Below, piece by piece: positions 31,222-40,585 of a DNA stretch of 64,000 nt. The stretch spans positions 558,001 to 622,000 of the forward strand of contig NZ_JAGFWR010000001.1 of NCBI RefSeq assembly GCF_017599305.1. The letters run 5' to 3'. The notes beneath the pieces are model-generated. The model searched no databases, was not told where the DNA came from, and worked only from the letters and a program-made list of their open reading frames with translations. How positions within the stretch are numbered: position 1 is the stretch's first letter; every line of letters begins with the position of its first letter. Source of the stretch: Micromonospora antibiotica. GTDB taxonomy: Bacteria; Actinomycetota; Actinomycetes; Mycobacteriales; Micromonosporaceae. Position numbers and translations under genes: made by a program.

Positions 31222-32115
31222 TCAGGCGAAGGCCTCGAAGCCGAGAGGCTCCCGGGCGAGCAGCCCTGCCAGGTAGGTGGCCACCGCACTGCCCTCGGGA
31301 TAGTTCCTCGTCAACCGGACCATCTGCCGGGTACTGATGAAACCCATTCGCCAGGCGATCGCCTCCAGGCAGGCGACGGGCTCGTTGCGGTGCTGGAGCA
31401 ACTGCACGACGTTCCCGGCGGCCAGGAGGCTGTCGTGCGTGCCGGTGTCCAACCAGACCGTTTCCGGTCCGAGACCGACGATTCTGGCGCGACCCTCACC
31501 GAGGTAACGATTGTTGAGATCGGTTATCTCCAGTTCACCGCGGGCGGAGGGTGTGAGTGCCCGCGCGTGATCCACGACGTCGGGAGTGTAGAGATAAAGG
31601 CCGGTGACCGCCTGGTTCGATGATGGGGAAATCGGCTTCTCCGCCAGTCGGACCAGGCTCCCGTCGCGGTCGAGTTCGGCGATTCCGTACCGGGTGGGAT
31701 CGGAGACGGGGTAGGTGAACAACGTGCAGCCCGACACCTGCTCGGCTTCTGCCCGAAGCAGCGGGCCCAGGTCGGTGCCGTGGAATATGTTGTCGCCCAG
31801 CACCAGGCAGACGTTCTCGTCGCCGATGAAGTCGGCGCCCAGGAGAAATGCCTCCGCCAAGCCACCCGGCCTTTCCTGGACGGCGTACTCGATATTCAGT
31901 CCGAGTTCCGCTCCCGTCTCGAAGAGTTGTTGGTAGAGCGACAGGTGGTCAGGGGTGGAGATGATCAGGACGTCCCGGATGCCGGTAAGCATGAGAACGG
32001 ACAGCGGGTAGTAGATCATGGGTTTGTCGTAGACCGGCAGCAGCTGTTTGGACAGGGCCTTCGTTGCGGGCCTCAGCCGCGTACCCGAGCCGCCGGCGAG
32101 AACGATACCGCGCAT
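31222..32115 (-). CDS. rmlA: Glucose-1-phosphate thymidylyltransferase
   Basis: 297 aa, standard length. Signature GGSGTRLRPAT with KALSKQLLPVYDKPMIYYPLSVLM, LGDNIFHG, TGLYLYTPDVV, ELEITDLNNRYL and GTHDSLLAAGNVVQ. It makes dTDP-glucose from glucose-1-phosphate and dTTP. No 4,6-dehydratase or later deoxysugar gene is in the window, so either glucose itself is transferred or those enzymes are encoded elsewhere. Its gene is upstream of the DAHP synthase on the same strand and divergent from the LuxR-type regulator. It supplies the sugar donor for the glycosyltransferase at 35.9 kb. Confidence 0.93.
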   Translation of the reverse strand: MRGIVLAGGSGTRLRPATKALSKQLLPVYDKPMIYYPLSVLMLTGIRDVLIISTPDHLSLYQQLFETGAELGLNIEYAVQERPGGLAEAFLLGADFIGDENVCLVLGDNIFHGTDLGPLLRAEAEQVSGCTLFTYPVSDPTRYGIAELDRDGSLVRLAEKPISPSSNQAVTGLYLYTPDVVDHARALTPSARGELEITDLNNRYLGEGRARIVGLGPETVWLDTGTHDSLLAAGNVVQLLQHRNEPVACLEAIAWRMGFISTRQMVRLTRNYPEGSAVATYLAGLLAREPLGFEAFA

Positions 32116-32628
32116 ATTTCAACCTCTCCAGGAGAAGATGTTCGGTGGTGGATCACCACCAGTCGTTTCCGCCGGCACCGACTCTGCCGGCACCATTCGA
32201 CCGTTTCGGTGGGGCTGTTTCGCACCCGGTCTCGTCGCGGGTCACGTGATCGAGGCAAGTCGATCTAGCGTGGCCCGACGTTCGCCGTGGCTCTGGTGGT
32301 CCCGACACCCGGTGCGCCCTCGCCGGGGTGCGTGGGACCAGTGCGGGTTCGGTCAACGGCGATTGGTCGGCGTCACTGCCGGACGGCCGGGTCCCGGGTG
32401 GCTGTTGAACATCGACGTGCTTCGGGCAAGGTGATTTCGATCATGGCCCGAGTGGATTGCCTGATGCGGCGGAGTTCTTCGCCAACTGCACCGTACCGAC
32501 TCTTCTCGGCGGTGTCCTCCAGCCGTTGACGACAGCTTGTCAAAGTTGCAGCGACTCATGTAGACCAATTTGTGGCCCGTAGCGGCCGTGGCCCCGGGCG
32601 GACAATGGAACGAGGAAGAGGTGGCTCG
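32116..32628. promoter_or_regulatory. Long divergent control region
   Basis: 513 bases between RmlA (leftward) and the LuxR-type regulator (rightward), with no supported gene. A possible promoter for the regulator is TTGTCA (32537-32542), a 17-base spacer and GTAGAC. No strong operator dyad was recognised. The length is unusual and suggests complex control. Confidence 0.4.
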
Positions 32629-33513
32629 ATGTGCCCTCTCACCGTGAAGGACGATCGACGTCCTTTGGAGGCCCTGCTGGACCTGCTGGAACGGCACGAA
32701 GAGGCGCAGGTCGGGGCGGCGGCTGCGATCCGGTCGGTCCGGGCGAAGGTCGCGGCCCTGGCGACATGTGGATGGCCGGTCACGGCGGGCGCCACCGGTA
32801 TAGAAGAGGTGGCGAGCTGGTCGCGGATGGAGGACTTGCTCAAGAACGCTGCGGTTCACGCCGCCGGTGAGATGATGTGGATGGATCCGCCGGCACCGGC
32901 CCAGCAGATTGTCACCGACGCCGTGAATCGCCACCGTACGGGCATCGACGCCGGGCTGGTGATCCGAGTGATCCGACAGAATGCCTCCGTCGGCGCCGCA
33001 CGGATCGCGGGACCATTGCAGAAAATGGCTTCGGTCAGCGTGCAGGTGCGCAGCACACAGCTCGTTCCGTTCCGTTTCCTGGTCGTCGACGACGATCTTG
33101 CCCTGATCTGGCCGACCGGCCCGGGCAATAGGATTTCCGGCCACCTGCTCGTACGACAGGAAACTGTCGTCGCGCTGCTGCGACGCGTCTTCGAGTTCTG
33201 CTGGAGTACCACCACGGAAAGCCCCACGGCCGTGACGCCGGGCGTCGCACCCGACGATCGGGACCCGATCGTCCGGTACACCTCCACCGACCTCGTCGAC
33301 AGCCCGTTGCGCCTGACGGAGCAGCAACTGATGATCCTGCGGCTGTGGGCACGTGGCCGGCCAGACACCGCGATCGCCCGTGAGCTGCAACTGTCGGCCC
33401 GCACCCTGCGGCGGCTCGTCTCCGCGCTGCTGCGGAGGCTGGGCACCAGCAGCCGCTTCGAGGCCGGAGTGGTGGCCGGCCGCATCGAGGGCCTGTTGGA
33501 CTTTCCGTCGTAA
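32629..33513 (+). CDS. LuxR-type helix-turn-helix regulator
   Basis: 294 aa from ATG 32629 (GAGGAAGAGG upstream). The C-terminal 65 residues are a LuxR/FixJ-type HTH (LRLTEQQLMILRLWARGRPDTAIARELQLSARTLRRLVSALLRRLG). The N-terminal part is a predicted alpha/beta sensor (DLLKNAAVHAAGEMMWMDPPAP, VQVRSTQLVPFRFLVVDDDLALIWP) resembling orphan regulators with a phospholipase-like helical/PLD-like N terminus; this assignment is weak. No receiver domain or AAA domain. It probably controls the adjoining operon (SDR to monooxygenase, 33.5-41.8 kb). Confidence 0.78.
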   Translation: MCPLTVKDDRRPLEALLDLLERHEEAQVGAAAAIRSVRAKVAALATCGWPVTAGATGIEEVASWSRMEDLLKNAAVHAAGEMMWMDPPAPAQQIVTDAVNRHRTGIDAGLVIRVIRQNASVGAARIAGPLQKMASVSVQVRSTQLVPFRFLVVDDDLALIWPTGPGNRISGHLLVRQETVVALLRRVFEFCWSTTTESPTAVTPGVAPDDRDPIVRYTSTDLVDSPLRLTEQQLMILRLWARGRPDTAIARELQLSARTLRRLVSALLRRLGTSSRFEAGVVAGRIEGLLDFPS

Positions 33514-33545
33514 CCGATCGTCGACGACAGCTCTGGGGAGCAGAC

Positions 33546-34310
33546 ATGGACAGAGGTACCACGCGCGCTGTGCTCGTCACCGGCGCCAGTCGCGGGATCG
33601 GCCGGACCATCGCCGTACGGCTCGCAACCGCGTCGACCGTGGTCGCCGTCCACTACCGTCGCGACGACGCGATGGCTGCGGAGACGGTGGACCTGATACG
33701 TGCCCGGGGTGGGACGGCGTTCGCCGTCCGTGCCGACTTCGCCGACGACTCGGGTCTGGACGTGCTCCTCGACGGACTGGCAGCGGGTCTCCGACACCAC
33801 ACCGGCGACACCACGCTCGACGTGCTGGTCAACAACGCCGGGGTGGGCTGCCGGGCGGATGTCGCCAAACTCGTCCCGGAACAGCTCGACCGGGTGTTCG
33901 CGATCAACGTGTGTCTCCCGGTGTTCCTGGCGCAGCGGGCCCTTCCCCTGATGCGCGACGGGGGTCGGATCGTCAACATCTCCTCGCTGGCCACCCGGGT
34001 GGCGCACCCCGAGATCGTCGGTTATGCGATGAGCAAGGGGGCACTCGAGGTCTTCAGTCAGGCACTGGCCGAGCAGCTCGGTCCACGTGGGATCACGGTG
34101 AACAGCGTCGCTCCCGGCCTCATCGACACGGAGTTCCACGGTGACCGGCTGCGGCAGCCGGGAACGGCGGCGGAGCTGGCGTCGAAGGCCGCGCTCGGCC
34201 GGATCGGTCAGGTGGACGACGTCGCCGACGTGGTCGCCTTTCTGGCGTCCGATGCCGCACGCTGGATCACCGGTCAGCGCATCGAGGTCGCCGGCGGGAC
34301 CTCGCTCTGA
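33546..34310 (+). CDS. SDR-family reductase (FabG-like)
   Basis: 254 aa classical SDR: VLVTGASRGIGR (NADPH loop), VNNAGVG, NISSLATRVAHPEIVGYAMSKGAL with Ser-Tyr-Lys catalytic triad, and WITGQRIEVAGGTSL at the end. It follows the LuxR-type gene by 32 bases. Within a cluster holding a GMC sugar oxidase-like enzyme, a ketosugar reduction is one possibility; reduction of a carrier-bound ketone or quinone is another. Confidence 0.85.
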   Translation: MDRGTTRAVLVTGASRGIGRTIAVRLATASTVVAVHYRRDDAMAAETVDLIRARGGTAFAVRADFADDSGLDVLLDGLAAGLRHHTGDTTLDVLVNNAGVGCRADVAKLVPEQLDRVFAINVCLPVFLAQRALPLMRDGGRIVNISSLATRVAHPEIVGYAMSKGALEVFSQALAEQLGPRGITVNSVAPGLIDTEFHGDRLRQPGTAAELASKAALGRIGQVDDVADVVAFLASDAARWITGQRIEVAGGTSL

Positions 34311-34706
34311 ACCGGGAGTCGCCAGGCAGTGGGCGCGGCGCCCCGATCGTGCGGCTGTCGCCCGCGACATGAGAATGTCCGCATCCGGCCACGACCGGCA
34401 ATGGTCAGATGCGCGCCTGTACCGGTCGGCGACGGTCTGGCAGCCTTACCCGTGAGCCGCCCACCGATCGCCCCCGGTCGCCGGCAGCTCGATGTCATGA
34501 CGATTCTGGAATACCAGCGCGGCTGACCGTCGGCACTGTTGCCGCCTGCCCCGCGCGCCGGCCGCCTGATGCGGCCCGCCGGGGTCGTACGCCCTGTACA
34601 GCCAACCGCGTCGAACCATGGTCGAGTCCGTGCCCCGACCGGGTCGGCCGGAAGAGACCGATTGTGGTCGGTCGGTCCTCACTTCGGCGTTCACTGAGGA
34701 GATCCG
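34311..34706. other. 396-base spacer, nothing recognised
   Basis: Between the SDR and the membrane acyltransferase. No gene, RNA or clear terminator or operator is visible. The spacing suggests a separate promoter for the downstream genes. Confidence 0.4.
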
Positions 34707-35873
34707 TTGACTAGTGGTGCTGCGCGGCCAGGCGGTGGTCGACTCGAATCGTTGACCGGCGCGCGATTCGTCGCCGCGTCGATGGTGTTCCTGTTTCACG
34801 TGGCGACACTGCGGCTGTTCGCCGACGGCACCGGTGTCTCCGGTGCGCTCACCTCTGCGACCAAGAGCGCCGCCACCGTCGGCGTCTCCTTCTTCTTTCT
34901 CCTCAGCGGCTTCGTCCTCACCTGGTCCGCCCGGCCCGACGACACGTACCGTGGGTTCCTCCGGCGACGGCTGGTCAAGATCTATCCCAACCACGCGGTC
35001 ACCTTCGGGCTGGCGATGCTCGTCTTCGCCGCTGCCTCCACACCGTGGTCCACCGCGCTGCTCAATCTGCTGCTGTTGCAGGCATGGGTGCCCAAGCCGG
35101 ACGTCTTTCTCAGTGTGAACGGCCCCAGTTGGTCGCTGTCCTGCGAGTTGTTCTTCTATGCGATGTTCCCCCTGCTGCTGCCCCGGCTCGCCCGGATCAG
35201 GGCCGGGCAGTTGTGGGCGTGTGCGGCCGGCGTCGCCGGTACGGTGATCGCGTTGCCCGTGCTCGGGTCGCTGCTGCCGGCGTCACCGCGGTTCCCGGAG
35301 GGCTTCGCCGGCACCGTGCTGGCCGACCAGTCCGTCGACCAGATGTGGTTCCTCTACGCCTTTCCGCCGGTGCGGCTCCTGGACTTCGTACTCGGGATGC
35401 TGATGGCGAGGATCGTGCTGACCGGTCGGTGGGTGGGCCCGGGGCGGGGCGTCGCCTTCGCGCTGACCGTCGTCGGTTACCTGGTCGGCCTCATCGTCCC
35501 GATGACGTACACCGTCAACGCGGTCCTCATCGTGCCGTTGGCGCTGCTGGTGCCCGCACTGGCGGTGGGCGACGACCGCGCGGGCCGGTCGTGGCTGAGC
35601 AGCCCGGTCATGCGTCGGCTCGGGGAGGCGTCGTTCGCGTTCTACCTGGTGCACGAGATCGTCCTGATCGTCCTGCGGGCGGGCATCGGCTTCGACCGTG
35701 AACTCGGACGGGGTGCCGGCCTGCTCTTCGTCGCCCTCGCCTTCCTGCTCAGCCTCGGCCTGGCCGTTCTTCTCCACCGCCTCGTCGAGTCACCTGCGAT
35801 GCGCCGGTGGGGCCGACCGCCGCAGGGCAAGCGCATCGAGACCGACGCCGCCGTCCGGGTCGAACCGTCGTAG
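34707..35873 (+). CDS. Membrane O-acyltransferase (acyltransferase family 3)
   Basis: 388 aa from TTG 34707 with GAGGAG nearby. About ten hydrophobic helices. The family features are SLTGARFVAASMVFLFHV (catalytic His of the first helix), FFFLLSGFVLTW and PSWSLSCELFFYAMFP, with SFAFYLVHEIVLIVL near the C terminus. Family members O-acylate sugars or macrolides, for example with acetyl or isobutyryl groups, using acyl-CoA. It is next to the glycosyltransferase gene, so acylation of the cluster's sugar is a natural guess. No start codon other than TTG gives a better ribosome site. Confidence 0.82.
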   Translation: MTSGAARPGGGRLESLTGARFVAASMVFLFHVATLRLFADGTGVSGALTSATKSAATVGVSFFFLLSGFVLTWSARPDDTYRGFLRRRLVKIYPNHAVTFGLAMLVFAAASTPWSTALLNLLLLQAWVPKPDVFLSVNGPSWSLSCELFFYAMFPLLLPRLARIRAGQLWACAAGVAGTVIALPVLGSLLPASPRFPEGFAGTVLADQSVDQMWFLYAFPPVRLLDFVLGMLMARIVLTGRWVGPGRGVAFALTVVGYLVGLIVPMTYTVNAVLIVPLALLVPALAVGDDRAGRSWLSSPVMRRLGEASFAFYLVHEIVLIVLRAGIGFDRELGRGAGLLFVALAFLLSLGLAVLLHRLVESPAMRRWGRPPQGKRIETDAAVRVEPS

Positions 35874-35927
35874 CCGATCCGCCTGGCATCCCCGCTCATC
35901 CCCGTCAACCAAACGTGAGGAATCGTC

Positions 35928-37052
35928 ATGCGCTTCTTGTTCGTCACGGGTGGGAGCCCGGCCACGGTCTTTCCGCTGACGCCGCTGGCAACCGCCGCGC
36001 GCAACGCCGGTCACGAGGTGATCGTCGCCTCGACGGAGGAGACGCTGCCCGCCATCGTCGGGGCCGGCCTGCCGGGCCTCTGCGTCTCACCGGTTCCCAT
36101 CCGCCACCACATCACCACCGATCGCTCCGGAGCTGCGATCACGGAACCGACCGATCCGGAGGCTCACATGATCTACATCGGTCATGCCTTCGGCCGGTTG
36201 GCGGCGGCCTGCATCGACCCGCTGCTCGACTTCGCTGCGCAATGGCGACCGGACGTCGTGGTGGGCGGCATGCTCACCTTCGCGGCGCCGCTGCTCGCCA
36301 GCAGGTTGGGCGTTCCCTACGTGCGGCACTCCTGGGACACCGGTGAACCACCTGTCGTGGATTCGGCCGCCGAACGGGAACTACGCCCGGAGCTGGAGCG
36401 CCTCGGCCTGGACCGGCTTCCCGTTGCCGACCTCTGGATCGACATCTGCCCGCCGAGCCTGCGTCCGGCCGACGCCGGCCCGGCCCAGCCGATGCGGTTC
36501 GCCCCGACGAACATGCAGCGCCCACTGGAGCCGTGGATGTACGTCCGGGGCGAGCAGCGCCGCATCGTGGTGACAGCCGGCACGAAGGTCGCCCGCGGCA
36601 ACTTCTTCGACTACCTGGTCGACCTCGTCGGCAAGGTGAAGACGGTCGGGGCCGAGGTCGTCGTGGCGGCGCCGGCAGCCGTCAGCGACGAGCTGTCGCA
36701 GCGGCTCGGTGTGCGGGCCGGCTGGTTGCCGCTCGACGTGGTGGCCCGCAACTGCGATGTGCTGGTGCACCACGGTGGCGGCGGCACGGCCCTGACCGGC
36801 ATGGCGTGCGCCGTGCCGCAGCTGCTGATACCGAACATGCCCAAACTCCTGGCGCCGTCGCGTCGTCTCGCCGACTCCGGTGCGGCCGTCATGCTCCTGC
36901 CGGGCGAGGACACCGCCGAGGCGATCGCGGCCGGGGTCGACCAACTGCTCCACCAGCCGATCCACCGAGAACGTGCGGCGGTGTTGTCCCAGGAGATCAT
37001 GACCATGCCGTCAGCGGCCGATGTCGTGGACGTGGTGGAGAAGTTGTGCTGA
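35928..37052 (+). CDS. GT1 glycosyltransferase, UrdGT2-like
   Basis: 374 aa. GT-B fold glycosyltransferase of family 1: MRFLFVTGGSPATVFPLTPL and AARNAGHEVIVASTEET at the N terminus; the C-terminal NDP-binding segment reads VARNCDVLVHHGGGGTALTGMACAVPQLLIPNM. The opening is reminiscent of actinobacterial antibiotic C-/O-glycosyltransferases such as UrdGT2 and LanGT2, which need no activator protein. No DesVIII-like helper gene is nearby. It likely attaches the RmlA-derived sugar to the aromatic core; C- versus O-linkage cannot be decided by eye. AGGAAT precedes the ATG. Confidence 0.87.
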   Translation: MRFLFVTGGSPATVFPLTPLATAARNAGHEVIVASTEETLPAIVGAGLPGLCVSPVPIRHHITTDRSGAAITEPTDPEAHMIYIGHAFGRLAAACIDPLLDFAAQWRPDVVVGGMLTFAAPLLASRLGVPYVRHSWDTGEPPVVDSAAERELRPELERLGLDRLPVADLWIDICPPSLRPADAGPAQPMRFAPTNMQRPLEPWMYVRGEQRRIVVTAGTKVARGNFFDYLVDLVGKVKTVGAEVVVAAPAAVSDELSQRLGVRAGWLPLDVVARNCDVLVHHGGGGTALTGMACAVPQLLIPNMPKLLAPSRRLADSGAAVMLLPGEDTAEAIAAGVDQLLHQPIHRERAAVLSQEIMTMPSAADVVDVVEKLC

Positions 37053-37145
37053 GGCACCCCGACACCGTCCCGCCGGCCCGGTCAGAGGCGACGGCGTCCC
37101 ATCCGTTCCGCCGTGGAATCGACCCACTCTGGAGGACCAGCCCTC

Positions 37146-37931
37146 ATGTATGAGGATCAGTTCCGAGGTCAAGTCGCCATCGTCACGGGTGCGGCCGGCG
37201 GTATCGGGGAGGCTGTCGTCTCCGCCCTCTGCCGGGCCGGTGCCTCGGTGGCGGCCCTCGACGTCGACGGTGACCGCCTGTCGGCGCTCTTCGGTGCCCA
37301 CGACGACGTGCCCGGCACCGTCACGCAATTCACCGCCGACGTCCGCTCCGCCGTCGAGGTCGAGGACACGGTGGCCGCAGTGGAGGAGCGACTGGGCCCC
37401 GTCGCCTTCCTGGTGAACTGTGCCGGGGTGCTGCGGGCGGCGACCGCGGTCGAGCTGACCGAGCGGGACTGGGACGACACCCTCGCGGTCAACGCCCGCG
37501 GCGTCTTCCTCATGTCGACGGCCGTCGCAAGGCGGATGACGCCGCGCCGACGGGGCAGCATCGTGACCGTGGCCTCGAACGCGGCCGGAGTACCCAGGGT
37601 GCGGATGTCCGCCTACGCCGCATCGAAGGCGGCGGCGACCGCCTACACCAAGACGCTCGGGCTCGAACTGGCCAGCAGCGGCATTCGCTGCAACGTGGTC
37701 GCCCCGGGCTCCACCGACACGGCGATGCTGCGGGGACTGTGGGGCGGTGGTGACGGAACGTCCGTGTCCGTCGCCGGTGTCCCGACCGAGTACCGCGTGG
37801 GCATCCCGCTCGGCCGCCTCACGACCGTCGCCGACGTCACCAACGCCGTGATGTTCCTGCTGTCCGACCAGGCGGCCAACGTCACGATGCACGACTTCTA
37901 CGTCGACGGTGGCGCCGCCCTCGGGCGTTGA
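37146..37931 (+). CDS. DhbA/EntA-like dehydrogenase (predicted 3-hydroxyanthranilate-forming)
   Basis: 261 aa; GGAGGA before ATG 37146. SDR motifs AIVTGAAGGIGEAVV, VNCAGVLRAATAVEL and the EntA/DhbA-specific SNAAGVPRVRMSAYAASKAA and CNVVAPGSTDTAMLR. EntA-type enzymes aromatise 2,3-dihydro-2,3-dihydroxybenzoate. With an ADIC synthase and a PhzD-like isochorismatase directly downstream, the substrate here is expected to be trans-2,3-dihydro-3-hydroxyanthranilate (DHHA), giving 3-hydroxyanthranilate. This assignment rests on operon logic plus family knowledge. Confidence 0.85.
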   Translation: MYEDQFRGQVAIVTGAAGGIGEAVVSALCRAGASVAALDVDGDRLSALFGAHDDVPGTVTQFTADVRSAVEVEDTVAAVEERLGPVAFLVNCAGVLRAATAVELTERDWDDTLAVNARGVFLMSTAVARRMTPRRRGSIVTVASNAAGVPRVRMSAYAASKAAATAYTKTLGLELASSGIRCNVVAPGSTDTAMLRGLWGGGDGTSVSVAGVPTEYRVGIPLGRLTTVADVTNAVMFLLSDQAANVTMHDFYVDGGAALGR

Positions 37932-37949
37932 CCCGTCCGGACCAGGGAG

Positions 37950-38666
37950 ATGAACTTGGACACCACCACTACGCCGTACGCGATGCCGGACCCCTGCGAA
38001 CTACCCGTCAACACGGCCGGCTGGCGGCCCGATCCGCGCCGTGCCGTGCTGCTGGTGCACGACATGCAGCGCTACTTCCTGAGGTCGTTGCCGGCTTCGG
38101 GTCAGCCCGGCGGGGCACTGATCGCGAACACCGCAGCGCTGCTGCGCCGTTGCCGACAGCTCGCGGTGCCTGTCGTCTACACCGCGCAGCCCGGGGACAT
38201 GACGCAGGTCCAGCGCGGACTGCTGCGGGATTTCTGGGGCCCCGGCATGACCGCCACCGCACAGGACCGGCAGATCAGCGACGAACTGGCCCCGGGTGAG
38301 CGCGACACCGTCTTGACGAAGTGGCGCTACAGCGCCTTCCACCGCACCGCACTACTGGATCACCTCCGCGACGTCGGGCGGGACCAACTGCTGGTGTGCG
38401 GGGTGTACGCGCACGTCGGATGCCTGATGACAGCGGTCGAGGCGTACTCCCACGACATCGAGACGTTTCTCGTCGGCGATGCGGTGGCCGACTTCTCGGC
38501 TGAACACCACCGGATGGCCCTGCGGTACGCGGCCGACCGGTGCGCCGTCGTGCTCTCCACCGAGGCCGTCCTCGCCGAGCTGGGCCAGCGGTCGGTGCCC
38601 GCAGAATCCGTCAACCCTATCGAGGGGGAGCTATGCCGTTCGACGATGGACGTTTCGCCCGGTTGA
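37950..38666 (+). CDS. phzD: PhzD-like isochorismatase
   Basis: 238 aa. Isochorismatase-family hydrolase with [11 protein letters not shown] (Asp38) and [12 protein letters not shown] (Lys124), the residues equivalent to the catalytic Asp38/Lys122 of PhzD, and [33 protein letters not shown]. It removes pyruvate from 2-amino-2-deoxyisochorismate to give DHHA. The gene is 18 bases after the EntA-like gene and its end overlaps the PhzE-like start by 34 bases, so the three steps are coupled. A full-length, intact enzyme is predicted. Confidence 0.9.
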   Translation: MNLDTTTTPYAMPDPCELPVNTAGWRPDPRRAVLLVHDMQRYFLRSLPASGQPGGALIANTAALLRRCRQLAVPVVYTAQPGDMTQVQRGLLRDFWGPGMTATAQDRQISDELAPGERDTVLTKWRYSAFHRTALLDHLRDVGRDQLLVCGVYAHVGCLMTAVEAYSHDIETFLVGDAVADFSAEHHRMALRYAADRCAVVLSTEAVLAELGQRSVPAESVNPIEGELCRSTMDVSPG

Positions 38667-40585
38667 TGGATCAGGTGCTGGGGGCGGAGCCGCCGGCGTT
38701 CGCCCTGTTGCATCGGCCGGAGGCCGTGGGTGGCCGGGTCGAGCTGCTCGTCGGTGACGTCGGGTGCGTGCGTACGCTGGCCGACCTGCCGTTGCCCCGG
38801 TTGACGGGGCCAGGACAGCCCCGGCACGACCTGTTGGCCATGGTGCCGTACCGGCAGCTCACCGAGACCGGGTTCGAGTGCCACGACGACGGTGCCCCGC
38901 TGGTCGCGATGACCATCCGTGAGCAGGCGGTCGGTTCGGTGGCGGCCACGTCGAGGTTGCTGCCCGACGGCGTGATAGACCTCGGCACCCCGCAGTTCGA
39001 CATCGGGGACGACGAGTACGCGGAGATCGTGCGCCGGGTGCTCGTGAACGAGATCGGACACGGCACGGGTGCCAATTTCGTCATCAAACGCACACTCACC
39101 GCGCCGTTGCGCAGCTCGCCCGTCCAGACCGCGCTCACGGTGTTCAACCGGCTGCTGGCCGACGAGCGTGGCACGTACTGGACGTTCGTCATCCACACCG
39201 GCTCCCGCACGTTCGTCGGCGCGACACCGGAGCGACACCTCAGTCTCTTCGACGGCACCGCGATGATGAACCCGATCAGCGGGACCCTGCGTTACCGGCC
39301 CGGTGGACCGGCGCTGTCCGAGGTGCTCGACTTCCTGGCCGACCGCAAGGAGACCGGGGAGCTGTACATGGTCCTGGACGAGGAGTTGAAGACGATGGCC
39401 CGGGTCACCGACCGGGGCGGGCGGGTGGTGGGTCCATTCCTGAAGGAGATGGGCAACCTGGCCCACACCGAGTACCTGATCGAGGGGTCGACGTCACTCG
39501 ACGTGCGGGACGCCCTCCGCGAGACGATGTTCGCGCCGACCGTGACGGGCAGTCCGGTAGCGAACGCCTGCCGGGTGATCAGGCGTTACGAACCCGACGG
39601 GCGGGGCTACTACAGCGGCGTGGCGGCACTGTTCAGCCGGGACGTCAACGGCGGTCGCTCACTGGATTCGGCGATCCTGCTGCGTACCGTCGAGATCGTG
39701 GACAGCCGACTACGGATCACGGTCGGTGCGACGCTGGTGCGTGACTCCGACCCGAGGCTGGAAGTTCTCGAAACGCACGCCAAGGCGCAGGGTGTGTTGC
39801 GTGGACTCGGCGTGGCCCCGGGGCCCGACCGTACGGCGTCCGCCAGGTCGAGCCTCGCGGGTCACCCCGCGGTACAGGCGGCGTTGGCGGCGCGCAACAC
39901 CGACCTGGCGCGTTTCTGGTTCGATGACCGGGACGGGCGCACCGGGGTGCCGCAGGTCGCGCAGCTCGCGGGACGGCGGGCGGTGATCGTGGACGCGGAG
40001 GACTCGTTCACCGCCATGCTGGCCCATCAGTTGCGCGAGTTCGGGCTACAGGTGACCCTGTGCGGGGCCACGGAGCCGTTCCCCCGGGAAGAGGCCGACC
40101 TGGTCGTCATGGGGCCGGGCCCGGGCGACCCGAACAACCGCGACGACGTACGGATCGACCGTCTGCACACCCGCATCCGGGACCTGCTGCACGCCGGTAC
40201 GCCGTTCCTGGCGGTCTGTCTCAGCCATCAGGTCCTCGGTTCGCTTCTCGGGCTCGACCTGGTGCGACGCAGACGACCCAACCAGGGCGTCCAGCGGGAC
40301 ATCGAGTTCTTCGGCCGGCGGGTCCGGGTCGGGTTCTACAACACCTTCGCCGTCCGCAGCGCCGACGACCATCTGTGGCCGGCCGGGGTGGGGCCGGTGG
40401 CGGTGAGCCGGGACCCGCGGACCGGTGAGGTGCACGGGTTCGTCGGTTCACACTTCCGGTCGGTGCAGTTCCATCCTGAGTCGGTGCTCAGCACGGACGG
40501 CACCTCCATATTGGCCGAGATGGCCACGTCCGTGCTGTCCGGATCCGTGCACGAACTGGCCGCCGTCGACACGTCACGCGGATGA
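38633..40585 (+). CDS. phzE: PhzE-like 2-amino-2-deoxyisochorismate synthase
   Basis: 650 aa, the size of PhzE. The N-terminal TrpE/chorismate-binding domain has [56 protein letters not shown] and [21 protein letters not shown]. The C-terminal glutamine amidotransferase carries VCLSHQVLG (Cys529) and QFHPESV (His614, Glu616). It converts chorismate plus glutamine to ADIC. It overlaps both the isochorismatase gene upstream and the hydroxylase gene downstream (ATGA). PhzE rather than anthranilate synthase is called because of the fused architecture and the coupled PhzD-like gene. Confidence 0.92.
   Translation: MPFDDGRFARLMDQVLGAEPPAFALLHRPEAVGGRVELLVGDVGCVRTLADLPLPRLTGPGQPRHDLLAMVPYRQLTETGFECHDDGAPLVAMTIREQAVGSVAATSRLLPDGVIDLGTPQFDIGDDEYAEIVRRVLVNEIGHGTGANFVIKRTLTAPLRSSPVQTALTVFNRLLADERGTYWTFVIHTGSRTFVGATPERHLSLFDGTAMMNPISGTLRYRPGGPALSEVLDFLADRKETGELYMVLDEELKTMARVTDRGGRVVGPFLKEMGNLAHTEYLIEGSTSLDVRDALRETMFAPTVTGSPVANACRVIRRYEPDGRGYYSGVAALFSRDVNGGRSLDSAILLRTVEIVDSRLRITVGATLVRDSDPRLEVLETHAKAQGVLRGLGVAPGPDRTASARSSLAGHPAVQAALAARNTDLARFWFDDRDGRTGVPQVAQLAGRRAVIVDAEDSFTAMLAHQLREFGLQVTLCGATEPFPREEADLVVMGPGPGDPNNRDDVRIDRLHTRIRDLLHAGTPFLAVCLSHQVLGSLLGLDLVRRRRPNQGVQRDIEFFGRRVRVGFYNTFAVRSADDHLWPAGVGPVAVSRDPRTGEVHGFVGSHFRSVQFHPESVLSTDGTSILAEMATSVLSGSVHELAAVDTSRG

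Noticed and set aside
37146..38666. A catecholate siderophore (2,3-dihydroxybenzoate) pathway feeding the uptake operon at 43-48 kb
   Set aside because: The chorismate-converting enzyme is a PhzE-type amidotransferase fusion rather than an EntC isochorismate synthase, and no DHB ligase/NRPS is present.
37146..40585. A phenazine biosynthetic locus, because PhzC-, PhzD- and PhzE-like enzymes are present
   Set aside because: PhzF, PhzB/A and PhzG homologs are absent, while an EntA/DhbA-like dehydrogenase that would aromatise DHHA is present; the route fits 3-hydroxyanthranilate instead.
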